DNA from: an uncultured Lachnospiraceae bacterium
Lineage (GTDB): Bacteria > Bacillota > Clostridia > Lachnospirales > Lachnospiraceae
Length of the DNA stretch: 52,442 bases
NCBI GenBank assembly: GCA_947053345.1
Contig: CAMRSM010000029.1
Span: forward strand, 1-52,442
Direction: 5' to 3'
The position numbers and the translations under genes are program-made. The notes beneath the pieces are model-generated. The model saw nothing but the letters and a program-made list of their open reading frames with translations, ran no database searches and had not been told where the DNA came from. This document shows positions 32,912 to 42,319 of the stretch, piece by piece. Position 1 is the stretch's first letter, and each line of letters starts with the position of its first letter.

Positions 32912-33475
32912 ATGACGGAGGAAGAGATCATTGAACTGATAAAAAGGCAGGAAGATGCGGGGCTTGCGATTTTGGCGCAGCAGTACGGGAAACTTCTTAC
33001 CTACATCATATCCGGGATCTTGAAGGAGCGTGCCGGGGACATTGAGGAATGCGTCAATGATACGTACGTAAAGGTTTGGCGCAATGTGGAGAAATTTGAT
33101 TTCGGGCGGGCATCGCTTGTGACTTACTTGAAAGTAATTGCGCGCAACACGGCACTGAACCGTCTGCGCGACGTAAAACGCCATGAGGATTACCGTGCCG
33201 GGGCGGAGATTTCCGAGTTTTCGGACACGGTGGCGGATGCTGCCGGAAGCGTGGAAAATGCCGTGTTGCGCAAAGAGCGCGCAAGATTGCTTGGCAATCT
33301 GATCCGGGGGCTTCCGGACAGGGAGCGGGAGTTGATGCTGCGCAAATATTTTTACCTTCAGTCTTCAAAGACGATCGCGACGGCGATGGGGATGACGGTC
33401 AATGCGGTGGACACGAAGCTCTCAAGGCTTCGGGGGAAAATGCGGGCAGCCTTTTGCGAAGCGGAGGGTACATAG
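32912..33475 (+). CDS. ECF-like sigma-70 family RNA polymerase sigma factor
   Basis: A 187-residue alternative sigma factor. Region 2 is at about residues 20-95 (DIEECVNDTYVKVWRN, then SLVTYLKVIARNTALNRLRD). Region 4 is at about 130-180, with LPDRERELMLRKYFY and a helix-turn-helix SSKTIATAMGMTVNAVDTKLSRLR. There is no region 1 or 3, as in ECF and related small sigma factors. The start is ATG 32912 with GGAGG. The next gene encodes a short protein with one C-terminal membrane helix, a likely partner. Its regulon is unknown. Confidence 0.9.
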   Translation: MTEEEIIELIKRQEDAGLAILAQQYGKLLTYIISGILKERAGDIEECVNDTYVKVWRNVEKFDFGRASLVTYLKVIARNTALNRLRDVKRHEDYRAGAEISEFSDTVADAAGSVENAVLRKERARLLGNLIRGLPDRERELMLRKYFYLQSSKTIATAMGMTVNAVDTKLSRLRGKMRAAFCEAEGT

Positions 33476-33701
33476 CCCGCACATCCGTGCGGAATGAAGA
33501 CGGCATGGGGATGCATGGCGGCGGAGTGGGACAGACAAAAACACGCCCCGGAAAATGGCGTTAGAAAGGGTTATATGGGACGAATACGGTGCAGACCCGT
33601 TACAATGCCGGAACATGGTCCGGGAGCTTGTATATGGGTTGTGTTGCCTGGAAAGAGGCACTCGAAGGGCTGCGGAACCAATAATTATGAAAGGAGAACA
33701 T

Positions 33702-34136
33702 ATGGACCGAACAGACGAAATGCTTGTGGATCTGATGGGTGATCTGGATGTGGAGCTTTTGGCGGACGATTATATGGAGGCGGATCTTAAGCGGAAGAAG
33801 ACTGCGTGGCTTGCAGCCTTTTTCCGGGAGAAAAGCTGGCGCAGGGACGATGCCGTGGAATCTGCCCAGATCGGGGTGCAGGGAATCACGGTATCTGCCG
33901 TGGAGACCGCAAAGGAAAAAAAGCGTCCAAGGCACAGGAAACTGGAACACTCGCCGCTTTCCTACGAGTGGGGGGAAGCCATCCGCACCGATATGGGCAA
34001 GCGCTTGCGCAATGGCGTGCACAGCGTGAAACGCCGCGCGGCGGCACTGTGGGGCTTTGTTTCGGGAGTGCTTACAATGGCATTGATCGCGCTCTCGTTC
34101 CTTGCTCTCTTGGACAAGAAAAAGCGCGCGGTATAA
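33702..34136 (+). CDS. Single-pass membrane protein, putative anti-sigma partner
   Basis: A 144-residue protein starting MDRTDEMLVDLMGDLDVELLADDYMEADLKRKK, an acidic-to-basic cytoplasmic head. A basic linker and one hydrophobic helix (about residues 115-137) lie near the C-terminus, followed by KKKRAV. The start is ATG 33702 with AAAGGAG. Position directly after the sigma gene and the topology suggest an anti-sigma or sigma-anchoring role, but there is no recognisable zinc anti-sigma motif. The stop codon overlaps the -10 of the fabD promoter. Confidence 0.68.
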   Translation: MDRTDEMLVDLMGDLDVELLADDYMEADLKRKKTAWLAAFFREKSWRRDDAVESAQIGVQGITVSAVETAKEKKRPRHRKLEHSPLSYEWGEAIRTDMGKRLRNGVHSVKRRAAALWGFVSGVLTMALIALSFLALLDKKKRAV

Positions 34137-34137
34137 T
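34110..34137 (+). promoter_or_regulatory. Promoter of the fatty-acid synthesis operon, inside the preceding gene
   Basis: TTGGAC (34110-34115), 16-bp spacer, perfect TATAAT (34132-34137). The -10 contains the stop codon of the anti-sigma-like gene. Predicted start near 34143 gives a very short leader to fabD (ATG 34162). Confidence 0.65.
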
Positions 34138-34161
34138 TTTTAGAAAGGTATGGTTTTGGGA

Positions 34162-35085
34162 ATGAAGAAAATAGCGTTTGTATTCCCCGGGCAGGGAGCC
34201 CAATATGCGGGGATGGGAAAGGATTTCTACGAACAGTTCCCGGAAAGCAGGGAAGTTTTTGACCGGGCGGGGGAGTTGCTCGGCATGGACATGAAAGCAC
34301 TTTGCTTTGAAGAAAATGACAGGCTTGACCTGACGGAATACACACAGGCTGCCATGATCACGACGATCGGTGCGATGCTGAAAAAAATCGGGACGATGGG
34401 AATCCATCCGCAGGCGGCGGCAGGTTTAAGCTTGGGGGAATACGCCGCGCTTGTGACGGCAGGGGTGCTCGACCTTTATGATGCCATCCGCCTTGTGCGC
34501 CTGCGCGGGCAGCTGATGCAGGAAGCCGTGCCGCAGGGTGTGGGCGGCATGGCGGCGGTGCTCGGTATGGAGCAGGCGGCCGTGGAACAGGTATGTGAGG
34601 AGACGGCGGGCGTTGTGACGGTTGCGAATTATAACTGCCCGGGACAGCTTGTCATCTCCGGCGAAATTTCCGCGGTGCAGGCGGCATCCGCGGCATTAAA
34701 GGAGCGCGGTGCAAAACGCGTGGTGCCGTTGAATGTGAGCGGGCCGTTCCACTCGCCGCTCTTACAGCCGGCAGGGGAGAAATTGCTCCTTGCGCTAAAG
34801 GACACCGAGATCCATACGCCAAAACTTCCGTATGCCGCGAACGTGACGGCGGAATATGTGCGGGAGGCGGACGGGATCCGCGGCCTGCTCGCAAGGCAGA
34901 TTTCCTCGTCCGTGCGCTGGCAGCAGTGCGTGGAGTGCATGGTGGCGGACGGCGTGGAGGTTTTTGTGGAGATCGGACCGGGAAAAACAATCTCCTCGTT
35001 CGTGAAGAAGATCGACCGCACGAAGGAGACCATCAACATCGATAAGGCGGAAGACTTGGAGAAGCTTTCCGCGCTCATCGCATAA
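34162..35085 (+). CDS. fabD: Malonyl-CoA:ACP transacylase
   Basis: A 307-residue enzyme that loads malonate from CoA onto acyl carrier protein. The nucleophile is Ser90 in [10 protein letters not shown], and the oxyanion GQGAQ motif is at the N-terminus ([10 protein letters not shown]). The catalytic His is in GPFHSPLL. The start is ATG 34162; ATG 34150 lies too close to AAAGG. It is the first gene of an eight-gene operon with fabG 23 bases downstream. Confidence 0.95.
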   Translation: MKKIAFVFPGQGAQYAGMGKDFYEQFPESREVFDRAGELLGMDMKALCFEENDRLDLTEYTQAAMITTIGAMLKKIGTMGIHPQAAAGLSLGEYAALVTAGVLDLYDAIRLVRLRGQLMQEAVPQGVGGMAAVLGMEQAAVEQVCEETAGVVTVANYNCPGQLVISGEISAVQAASAALKERGAKRVVPLNVSGPFHSPLLQPAGEKLLLALKDTEIHTPKLPYAANVTAEYVREADGIRGLLARQISSSVRWQQCVECMVADGVEVFVEIGPGKTISSFVKKIDRTKETINIDKAEDLEKLSALIA

Positions 35086-35108
35086 GTATGGGACGGGAGG
35101 TGCTTGGA

Positions 35109-35849
35109 ATGTTAGAAGGTAAAGTTGCTTTGGTGACCGGGGCCAGCCGCGGAATCGGCAGGGAGATCGCACGCACGCTCGCGCGCTACGGCGCTGCGGT
35201 GGTGGTGAATTACAATGGCTCGAAGGAGCGCGCGGATGAGGTGGTCACAGAGATTACGGGAAACGGCGGCAGGGCGGTTGCCGTGCAGGCGAACGTCGCG
35301 TCCGCCGGGGAGATCGCGAAGCTGTTTGAGGAGGCGGTATCCGCGTTTGGGAGGATTGACATCCTGGTAAACAATGCGGGTATCACGAAAGATAACCTGA
35401 TCTTAAAGATGTCCGAGGAGGAGTTTGACGCTGTGCTTGACACCAACCTTAAGGGGGCGTTTTTGTGTATGAAGCACGCGGCAAAGCTGATGTTAAAGCA
35501 GAGGGGGGGCAGGATTGTCAATATTTCCTCCATCAGCGGGATCATCGGCAATGCGGGGCAGGCGAATTACTGTGCGGCGAAAGCAGGTCTGGTCGGGCTG
35601 ACCAAGTCGCTCGCAAGGGAGCTCGGTTCGCGCGGCATTACGGTAAACGCAGTGGCTCCGGGCTTTATTGAGACCGATATGACGGAAAAACTCCCGGACC
35701 AGGTCAAAGAAGGGATGCTTGCGCAGATTCCGCTAAAACGTGCCGGTTCCGTGCAGGATATCGCGGAGGCAGTCGCGTTCCTTGCATCCGACCATGCGTC
35801 CTACATCACGGGGCAGACGCTGCAGGTAAACGGCGGCATGGATATGTAG
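35109..35849 (+). CDS. fabG: 3-oxoacyl-[ACP] reductase
   Basis: A 246-residue NADPH-dependent short-chain dehydrogenase that reduces beta-ketoacyl-ACP in each elongation cycle. Motifs: TGASRGIG for the cofactor, NNAG, catalytic Ser in NISSISG, and YCAAKAG with Tyr and Lys. The length and C-terminal VNGGMDM match FabG. The start is ATG 35109, preceded by GGGAGG. Confidence 0.96.
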   Translation: MLEGKVALVTGASRGIGREIARTLARYGAAVVVNYNGSKERADEVVTEITGNGGRAVAVQANVASAGEIAKLFEEAVSAFGRIDILVNNAGITKDNLILKMSEEEFDAVLDTNLKGAFLCMKHAAKLMLKQRGGRIVNISSISGIIGNAGQANYCAAKAGLVGLTKSLARELGSRGITVNAVAPGFIETDMTEKLPDQVKEGMLAQIPLKRAGSVQDIAEAVAFLASDHASYITGQTLQVNGGMDM

Positions 35850-35905
35850 GGGGATTTCCGGTCAGAGTATGAGCGCCGCCAGCAGGCGGCAGAATGAGAG
35901 GATAT

Positions 35906-37132
35906 ATGAAACGAGTCGTAGTAACAGGGATGGGAGTTATTTCGCCGATCGGAAATTCCGTGGAGGAATTCTGGGGGAATGTAAAAAAGAAAACGGTGGG
36001 CATCGGACCGATCACTTATTTTGACACGGCGGAATATAAAGCGAAAGTTGCTGCCCAAGTCAAGGATTTTGAGCCGGGGGATTACATGGACGCAAAGGCG
36101 GCGCGCCGCATGGAGCCGTTCTGCCAGTACGCAGTGGCGGCGGCGGGACAGGCGATCAAAGATGCGGGGCTTGACCTTGAGAAGGAAGATACCGCGCGGA
36201 TCGGGGTCTGTGTCAGTTCCGGCATCGGCAGCATGCAGGCGATCGAGCGTGAGCACGCGAAGCTTCTGGAGAAGGGACCGAAGCGCACGAACCCGATGCT
36301 GATTCCGTTAATGATCTCGAACATGGCGGCGGGCAATGTTTCGATCGCTTACGGGCTGCGCGGGAAATGTACCAATGTAGTCACGGCTTGCGCGACCGGG
36401 ACAAATTCCATCGGTGACGCGTACCGTTCCATCCAGACCGGCGAGGCGGATGTCATGGTGTGCGGCGGCACGGAGGCGGCGATCACCCCGCTCTCTGTGG
36501 CAGGTTTCTGCGCCCTGACTGCCCTTAGCTCCGCGGAGGACCCGATGCGCGCGTCCCTGCCGTTTGACAAGGACCGGAGCGGCTTTGTCATGGGGGAGGG
36601 CGCGGGTGTGGTCGTCCTTGAGTCATACGAGCACGCTATGGCGAGGGGGGCTGTGATCTATGCGGAGATTGTCGGTTACGGCGCGACCTCGGACGCGTAC
36701 CACATCACCCTGCCGGCGGAGGACGGCGACGGTGCGGCGCGCGCAATCACGTTTGCATTAAATGAGGCGGGTATCGTCCCGGAGCAGGTGGACTACATTA
36801 ACGCGCACGGAACGGCGACCCACGCAAATGACCTCTTTGAGACGCGCGCGATCAAGAAAGCATTTGGCGATGCCGCGTACAAGGTGAAGATCAACTCGAC
36901 CAAGTCCATGATCGGGCATCTGCTCGGCGCGGCGGGGGCGGTGGAATTTATCGTCTGCGTGAAATCAATCTTGGAGGGTTATGTGCACGCAACGGCAGGG
37001 CTTGCGGAATCGGAGGAGGAGATGGATCTTGATTACTGCAGGGAAGCCTGCGAGATGCCGGTGAATTATGCGATGAGCAATTCCCTTGGGTTTGGGGGGC
37101 ATAACGCGGTGCTGCTCTTAAAGAAAATCTGA
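35906..37132 (+). CDS. fabF: 3-oxoacyl-[ACP] synthase II
   Basis: A 408-residue condensing enzyme that elongates acyl-ACP with malonyl-ACP. The active-site Cys is residue 162 in TACATGTNSIG. The two His are in NAHGTATHAND and IGHLLGAAGAV, the Cys-His-His triad of FabB/F. The start is ATG 35906 with AGAGGA; ATG 35894 is an alternative. It lies 56 bases after fabG. Confidence 0.96.
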   Translation: MKRVVVTGMGVISPIGNSVEEFWGNVKKKTVGIGPITYFDTAEYKAKVAAQVKDFEPGDYMDAKAARRMEPFCQYAVAAAGQAIKDAGLDLEKEDTARIGVCVSSGIGSMQAIEREHAKLLEKGPKRTNPMLIPLMISNMAAGNVSIAYGLRGKCTNVVTACATGTNSIGDAYRSIQTGEADVMVCGGTEAAITPLSVAGFCALTALSSAEDPMRASLPFDKDRSGFVMGEGAGVVVLESYEHAMARGAVIYAEIVGYGATSDAYHITLPAEDGDGAARAITFALNEAGIVPEQVDYINAHGTATHANDLFETRAIKKAFGDAAYKVKINSTKSMIGHLLGAAGAVEFIVCVKSILEGYVHATAGLAESEEEMDLDYCREACEMPVNYAMSNSLGFGGHNAVLLLKKI

Positions 37133-37269
37133 ATATAGGGCAGGACTTGAAAGTTTAAAGCAGGGGATGTGCCATAAAACCGGTCGGTCCGCAGGAAAAA
37201 CACGAGTTCCCGGAACCGGGATTTGTGTGGGCGGATGTGGAACCGGTGTTTGACAGAAAAGGGGAAGAC

Positions 37270-37851
37270 ATGAAGATAGATGAGATTCTTACATTGATCA
37301 AGGCAGTCTCGGATTCCGAGCTGACCGAGTTTGAGGTTTCCTTTGACGAGGAGGGGGAGGACGGCGGAAAGGGGCATGTAACATTTTCTGCCAAAAAAGA
37401 AGGGAAAGAACTTGTCATCCCACCGCAGGTGGGATTGGCACCGCAGGTGGGATTGGCACCGCCGATGCCGCCGATGCCCCAGATGGGACAGATCCCTCCG
37501 GAGGGAATGCTGCCGCCGCAGACGGATCTGGCCGCTGCCGGGTTTATGCCTCATATGCAGATGACCCGGCCGGTTTTCCAGCAGCAGGCAGTGACGAAGG
37601 AACCGGAAGGGGAGTACATTACTTCGCCGATGGTCGGGACGTTTTATGCCGCGTCCGGCGAGGATGCGGAACCTTATATCCGGGTCGGCGACGTGGTGAA
37701 AAAGGGGCAGGTCATCGGGATTGTGGAGGCGATGAAGCTGATGAATGAGATCGAGTCGCCGTACGACGGTATTGTAGAAAAAATATTAGTGGAAAACAAA
37801 GCAATGGTTGGCTTTGGGGATGAACTTGTGTTAGTGCGCACGAATGAGTGA
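37270..37851 (+). CDS. accB: Biotin carboxyl carrier protein of acetyl-CoA carboxylase
   Basis: A 193-residue carrier that holds biotin between carboxylase and transferase halves of acetyl-CoA carboxylase. The N-terminal helical region is followed by a Pro/Met/Gln-rich flexible linker (about 50-115) containing a duplicated PPQVGLA. The C-terminal biotinyl domain has the biotinylated Lys156 in VEAMKLMNEIE. The start is ATG 37270 with AGGGGA. The stop is followed by fabZ after 7 bases. Confidence 0.95.
   Translation: MKIDEILTLIKAVSDSELTEFEVSFDEEGEDGGKGHVTFSAKKEGKELVIPPQVGLAPQVGLAPPMPPMPQMGQIPPEGMLPPQTDLAAAGFMPHMQMTRPVFQQQAVTKEPEGEYITSPMVGTFYAASGEDAEPYIRVGDVVKKGQVIGIVEAMKLMNEIESPYDGIVEKILVENKAMVGFGDELVLVRTNE
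37423..37458 (+). repeat. Tandem 18-bp repeat in the accB linker
   Basis: Two adjacent identical 18-bp units (37423-37440 and 37441-37458), in frame, encoding PQVGLA-type repeats in the flexible linker. Confidence 0.88.
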
Positions 37852-37858
37852 GGTATAT

Positions 37859-38281
37859 ATGTTAACAATCAAAGAGATTATGGAGATTATTCCGCATCGT
37901 CCGCCGTTTCTTTTGGTGGACAGGATTGATGAATTGGAGCCGGGCAAGCACGCGGTCGGAAGAAAATGTGTCAGCATGAATGAGCCGTTTTTTGTCGGCC
38001 ATTTTCCGGGGGAACCAGTGATGCCGGGCGTATTGGTGATGGAGGCACTTGCCCAGGTCGGCGCGGTCATCTGCCTCTCGCTTGAGCAGAACAAGGGGAA
38101 AACCGCATATTTCGGCGGTGTCAGCAAAGCGAGGTTCCGCAACAAGGTTGTGCCGGGCGACGTGCTCACGCTGGAGGTGGACATTGTCAAGTGTAAGGGA
38201 CCGGTCGGGGTCGGTATGGCAAAGGCCTACGAAGGGGACAAAATATTCGCGGAGGGTGAGATTACGTTTATGATCGGCTAG
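37859..38281 (+). CDS. fabZ: 3-hydroxyacyl-[ACP] dehydratase
   Basis: A 140-residue hot-dog-fold dehydratase that makes trans-2-enoyl-ACP. The catalytic His is in GHFPGEPVMPGVL and the Glu in the following helix (LVMEALAQVG). PHRPPFLLVDR is the typical N-terminus. ATG 37859 is chosen over 37844, which overlaps the accB stop and has no ribosome site. This length equals the usual FabZ. Confidence 0.96.
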   Translation: MLTIKEIMEIIPHRPPFLLVDRIDELEPGKHAVGRKCVSMNEPFFVGHFPGEPVMPGVLVMEALAQVGAVICLSLEQNKGKTAYFGGVSKARFRNKVVPGDVLTLEVDIVKCKGPVGVGMAKAYEGDKIFAEGEITFMIG

Positions 38282-38418
38282 CGCACCGTGGCATTACAGT
38301 GGGGAATGGTCTATTTTCCCGGCACAGTCCGGCATGTTTGGCGGTCTTTTCATTGCAGATTGAGGGGTGCGCCCTGCATATGGGGGCTTTTAGGGTGCAT
38401 TCCGGAATGGGGAACATC

Positions 38419-39804
38419 ATGATTAAGAAGTTATTGATCGCAAACCGCGGCGAGATCGCGGTGCGCATCATCCGTGCCTGCAGGGAACTGGGGATTGCTA
38501 CGGTTGCCGTGTATTCCAGGGCGGATAAGGATGCGTTGCATGTAAAGCTGGCAGATGAGTCTGTCTGCATAGGTGAGGCACCGGCGCGCGAGAGCTATCT
38601 GAAGATGGAGCGCATTTTGTGTGCGACGATCGCTTCGGGGGCAGACGCGGTTCATCCGGGTTTTGGCTTTTTGTCGGAGAACTCAAAATTTGCGAATTTA
38701 TGCAGGCGATGCAACATTACGTTTGTCGGACCCGACGGGGATATCATCGACCGCATGGGGGATAAATCCGCGGCGCGCAACACGATGATTGCGGCGGGTG
38801 TGCCGGTAGTTCCGGGGACGACGGAGCCCGTGTTTGACGCGGAGTTCGGCAAGCAGCTCGCGGACGCGTTCGGATACCCGGTTATCATCAAGGCGAGCGC
38901 CGGAGGGGGCGGAAAGGGCATGCGGATTGTCCGCTCCAAGGAGGAGTTTATCCATTTGTTCGAGACGGCGAGCACCGAGGCGAAAAATGCCTTCGGTGAC
39001 GATTCCATGTACATCGAGAAATACATTGAGCATGCGAGACATATTGAATTTCAGATTCTGGCGGACAATTACGGAAATGTTATACATCTTGGGGAGCGTG
39101 ACTGTTCGGTGCAGCGCAGGCACCAGAAGATGATTGAGGAGTCCCCTTCCGTGGCGCTTGACGAAAAACTGCGTCAGGAGATGGGCGGGGTTGCGGTACG
39201 TGCGGCGAGGGCGGCGGGTTACCACAATGCGGGGACGATTGAATTTATATTGGACAGTGACAAAAATTATTATTTTATAGAGATGAACACGCGCATTCAG
39301 GTAGAGCACGGCGTGACGGAGCTTGTGACGGGGCTTGACCTGATCAAGGAGCAGTTAAAGCTTGCATCAGGGGAAAAACTTTCCTTGGCGCAGGAGGATG
39401 TCGTGCTGAGGGGGCATGCCTTGGAATGCCGCATTAATGCGGAATGCCCGGAGAGGGGGTTTCTGCCGTCGCCGGGAAAGATCGGGGGATTCCACATGCC
39501 GGGGGGGAACGGCGTGCGCATCGACACGGCACTGTATGCGGGTTACACGATGCCGGCCATGTACGATTCGCTCGCGGCGAAGGTCATGACACTGGGTGCG
39601 GACCGTGCGGAAGCCGTCGCAAAAATGAAGGGGGTTCTTTCGGAACTTGTCATTGACGGCATTGAGACGAACAAGGATTTCCAGCGGGGGCTGCTCGATG
39701 AGCCGGAGTTTGTTTCCGGGGTGATTGATACGGACTTTGTCGGTAACCTGCTCGAAAGAAAAAAGGGGCAGGGAGAACGGCAGGCAGGTGAGATGGGAGC
39801 GTGA
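38419..39804 (+). CDS. accC: Biotin carboxylase subunit of acetyl-CoA carboxylase
   Basis: A 461-residue ATP-grasp enzyme that carboxylates biotin on AccB. Motifs: LIANRGEIAVRIIRA, the ATP loop ASAGGGGKGMRIV, HARHIEFQILAD, RDCSVQRRHQK, and EMNTRIQVEH. The last motif continues GVTE where most have PVTE. The start is ATG 38419, with GGGGA 7 bases upstream and an intergenic gap of 137 bases. The next gene, accD, begins 5 bases after the stop. Confidence 0.95.
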   Translation: MIKKLLIANRGEIAVRIIRACRELGIATVAVYSRADKDALHVKLADESVCIGEAPARESYLKMERILCATIASGADAVHPGFGFLSENSKFANLCRRCNITFVGPDGDIIDRMGDKSAARNTMIAAGVPVVPGTTEPVFDAEFGKQLADAFGYPVIIKASAGGGGKGMRIVRSKEEFIHLFETASTEAKNAFGDDSMYIEKYIEHARHIEFQILADNYGNVIHLGERDCSVQRRHQKMIEESPSVALDEKLRQEMGGVAVRAARAAGYHNAGTIEFILDSDKNYYFIEMNTRIQVEHGVTELVTGLDLIKEQLKLASGEKLSLAQEDVVLRGHALECRINAECPERGFLPSPGKIGGFHMPGGNGVRIDTALYAGYTMPAMYDSLAAKVMTLGADRAEAVAKMKGVLSELVIDGIETNKDFQRGLLDEPEFVSGVIDTDFVGNLLERKKGQGERQAGEMGA

Positions 39805-39809
39805 AGTGA

Positions 39810-40718
39810 TTGGCGGAGAAGAACAAAAAGGCAGGACAGGGGGATTATCTGGCGGACGCGTTCGCGGAGCCGCAGGTGCCGGACGGTCTGTTCCAGAAAT
39901 GTGAGAAGTGCGGGGAGATCATCTGTTCGGAGGATGTTGTGACAAATTATCATATGTGCCCGAACTGCCGGTGCTATTTCCGCGTGCCGCCGCGGGCGCG
40001 CATCAGCATGGTAGTGGACAAGGCGAGCTTTGTCGAGTGGGACGCGGGGCTTCCGATTTCCGACCCGCTGAAATTCCCCGGATATATTGAAAAACTTGAG
40101 CATATGCGGCAGGTGACGGGGATTGACGAGGCGGTTCTCACCGGAAAGGCGGCGATCGACGGGATGCCGGTCGCGGTCGGTGTGATGGCGGCGTCTTTCA
40201 TGATGGGGAGCATGGGTGAGATTGTCGGGGAGAAATTGACGAGGATGATTGAGCGTGCGACGAGGGAGAGGCTTCCGGCCGTGATTTTTTGCAGCTCCGG
40301 CGGTGCCAGGATGCAGGAGGGGATCGTGTCCCTGATGCAGATGGCCAAAACAGCGGGGGCGCTGAAACGACATTCGGACGCGGGGCTGTACTATGTTTCG
40401 GTGTTGACGGATCCGACGACCGGGGGTGTGGTTGCGAGTTTTGCCATGCTTGGCGATACGATATTGGCGGAGCCGGGAGCATTGGTCGGGTTTGCGGGAC
40501 CGCGCGTGATCGAACAGACGATTGGGCAGAAGTTGCCGGAGGGCTTTCAGAGGGCGGAATTTTTGCTGGAACACGGTTTTGTGGATAAGATCGTTAAGCG
40601 CGAACGCATGCGCAAGACGCTCTCGTTCCTGATCGAGGCAAACGGCGGCGAAAAGCCGTCGGTGGCGCGGATGTCTGCGATGTTGGTATCGCCGCAGGAG
40701 AAACTGGAGATTGATTAG
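39810..40718 (+). CDS. accD: Acetyl-CoA carboxylase carboxyltransferase, beta subunit
   Basis: A 302-residue carboxyltransferase subunit. The N-terminal four-Cys zinc ribbon is present (CEKC...CPNC). The crotonase-like fold contains CSSGGARMQEG and the oxyanion segment DPTTGGVVASFAMLGD. The start is TTG 39810, with the ribosome site overlapping the accC end. It works with AccA, encoded next. Confidence 0.95.
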   Translation: MAEKNKKAGQGDYLADAFAEPQVPDGLFQKCEKCGEIICSEDVVTNYHMCPNCRCYFRVPPRARISMVVDKASFVEWDAGLPISDPLKFPGYIEKLEHMRQVTGIDEAVLTGKAAIDGMPVAVGVMAASFMMGSMGEIVGEKLTRMIERATRERLPAVIFCSSGGARMQEGIVSLMQMAKTAGALKRHSDAGLYYVSVLTDPTTGGVVASFAMLGDTILAEPGALVGFAGPRVIEQTIGQKLPEGFQRAEFLLEHGFVDKIVKRERMRKTLSFLIEANGGEKPSVARMSAMLVSPQEKLEID

Positions 40719-40805
40719 GGATTCTTTTTCCGGAACCGCGTGGATGGAAATGGGGTTTTGGAATGTGGATTATGCCAAGAATGATCTGGCAGGGAGGTTT
40801 TTGAC

Positions 40806-41717
40806 ATGGAAGAATTGACGGCATGGGAGCGGGTCAAGCGCGCGAGGAGCAGCGAGCGCCCGACCAGCATTGACTATATCAGCGGTATTTTTGACCGTTT
40901 TATGGAACTGCACGGGGACCGCGTGTGCCGGGATGACGGGGCGATCGTGGGAGGGATCGCGCGCCTTGACGGCATTATGGTCACAGTGATCGGGGAGCAG
41001 AAAGGCCGCAATTTAAAGCAGAACCAGAAACGTAACTTCGGGATGCCGTACCCGGACGGATACCGAAAGGCGCTGCGCCTGATGAAACAGGCGGAAAAAT
41101 TTGGCCGTCCGGTCATCTGCTTTGTCGATACGCCGGGGGCGTTCTGCGGCATCGAGGCGGAAGAGCGCGGACAGGGGGAGGCGATCGCGCGCAATCTCTA
41201 CGAAATGTCGGCTCTGAAAGTACCGGTTCTCTCAATCTTTATCGGCGAGGGCGGCAGCGGCGGCGCGCTCGCGCTCGCGGTTGCCAATGAGGTCTGGATG
41301 CTTGAGAACGCTACGTACTCCATTCTGTCGCCGGAGGGCTTTGCCTCCATCCTCTGGAAGGACGGGAAGCGTGCCGACGAGGCGGCAGGGGTGATGAAGA
41401 TCACGGCGGAGGATTTAAAGGAACTGCATATTGTCGAGCGGGTATTTGGCGAGCACCTGGAGGAAACGGGTGAAATAGAAGAGGCTGATGAAGAAGAAAC
41501 TTTGGATGGTGTGCGGGAACTTTCGGATTATCTTGGCGATGCCGTGGAAGGGGAAGAGAAAGTGCAGGAAGAAGAACCTGCCATGTTAAACCGTGATAAT
41601 ATGGAACCGCTCGTACAGGAACTGCGCGAAGGAATACTGGAATTTCTGCGGATCTATCACCGCAAGACACCGGTTCAGATTGTCGAGGAGCGCTATGCGA
41701 GGTTCCGCAGGTTTTAA
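40806..41717 (+). CDS. accA: Acetyl-CoA carboxylase carboxyltransferase, alpha subunit
   Basis: A 303-residue partner of AccD. It carries [47 protein letters not shown] and [16 protein letters not shown], the last of which forms the oxyanion hole. An acidic low-complexity insertion (about residues 218-262) is unusual. ATG 40806 has GGGAGG. It is the last gene of the fab-acc operon; a hairpin spans its stop codon (41703-41729) but lacks a T-run. Confidence 0.95.
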   Translation: MEELTAWERVKRARSSERPTSIDYISGIFDRFMELHGDRVCRDDGAIVGGIARLDGIMVTVIGEQKGRNLKQNQKRNFGMPYPDGYRKALRLMKQAEKFGRPVICFVDTPGAFCGIEAEERGQGEAIARNLYEMSALKVPVLSIFIGEGGSGGALALAVANEVWMLENATYSILSPEGFASILWKDGKRADEAAGVMKITAEDLKELHIVERVFGEHLEETGEIEEADEEETLDGVRELSDYLGDAVEGEEKVQEEEPAMLNRDNMEPLVQELREGILEFLRIYHRKTPVQIVEERYARFRRF

Positions 41718-41849
41718 TGCCTGCGGGAAGCCGGACCTGTAACTGCCGGGGGGGAGTAAGAGGAACCGTCTGTGATTTAGGGGCGGATGTCTGGGCAGCA
41801 GCGAATCCGGCAAACGGATGTCGGCCGAAAGAAAAAAATAAATTGCCCC

Positions 41850-41878
41850 TTGATTTTTTCCTGCACTTGTGTTAAGGT
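41850..41878 (+). promoter_or_regulatory. Promoter of the aspS-gatCAB operon
   Basis: TTGATT (41850-41855), 17-bp spacer, TAAGGT (41873-41878). The predicted start, near 41885, places it just before the T-box leader. Confidence 0.5.
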
Positions 41879-41914
41879 AGTGAACATAAATTTTGTCCGC
41901 CGGGATTTGGCGGA

Positions 41915-42220
41915 GTTTGATCGACTGGGAAGGAGACTCTGCGATGCAGGTATCACATTGGACGACAGGAACGGCATGTCACCGACTGAGAGCATGCCTT
42001 TTGATGTGGTCGTATGGCAGGGAACACTCCGGAGTCCGCGGCCTGAACATGCAGGGGCATCATAGGGCAGCGCGTGGCGCGCGTTAAGCGTAAGAGGGGA
42101 GGGGCGAAGACGCTCCTCAACGCGGGTGGTACCGCGGGAACGAACATGGATAGTTTTGTGGTTTCCCGTCCCGGAAACTTGATCTTGCCGATTGGCATGG
42201 TTTGGTTTCCGGGATTTTTT
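41915..42220 (+). ncRNA. T-box leader, probable tRNA-Asn sensor
   Basis: The antiterminator T-box core GGGTGGTACCGCG (42124-42136) is unmistakable. The terminator is TCCCGGAAAC (42169-42178) with GTTTCCGGGA (42205-42214) and six T. In Stem I I can pair GGAG (41931-41934) with CTCC (42027-42030), and CTGC (41939-41942) with GCAG (42017-42020). The asymmetric internal loop between them has GGAACA on its 3' strand, which puts codon AAC (42023-42025, Asn) in the specifier position; GAA overlaps it. This fits the downstream Asn-tRNA pathway. The specifier is inferred by hand folding; the T-box itself is certain. Confidence 0.9.
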
Positions 42221-42319
42221 GCATTTTGCGGATATTAAAATATGCTTTGTGTAGAATGTAAATTCCATACATAGAATGCATATTCAAATAGATAAAATGA
42301 GAGGAATGGAGGGATGTTT

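Noticed and set aside
41703-41729. Hairpin spanning the accA stop codon as operon terminator
   Set aside because: The stem TTCC-GCAGG/CCTGC-GGAA is good, but no T-run follows, so intrinsic termination is not supported.
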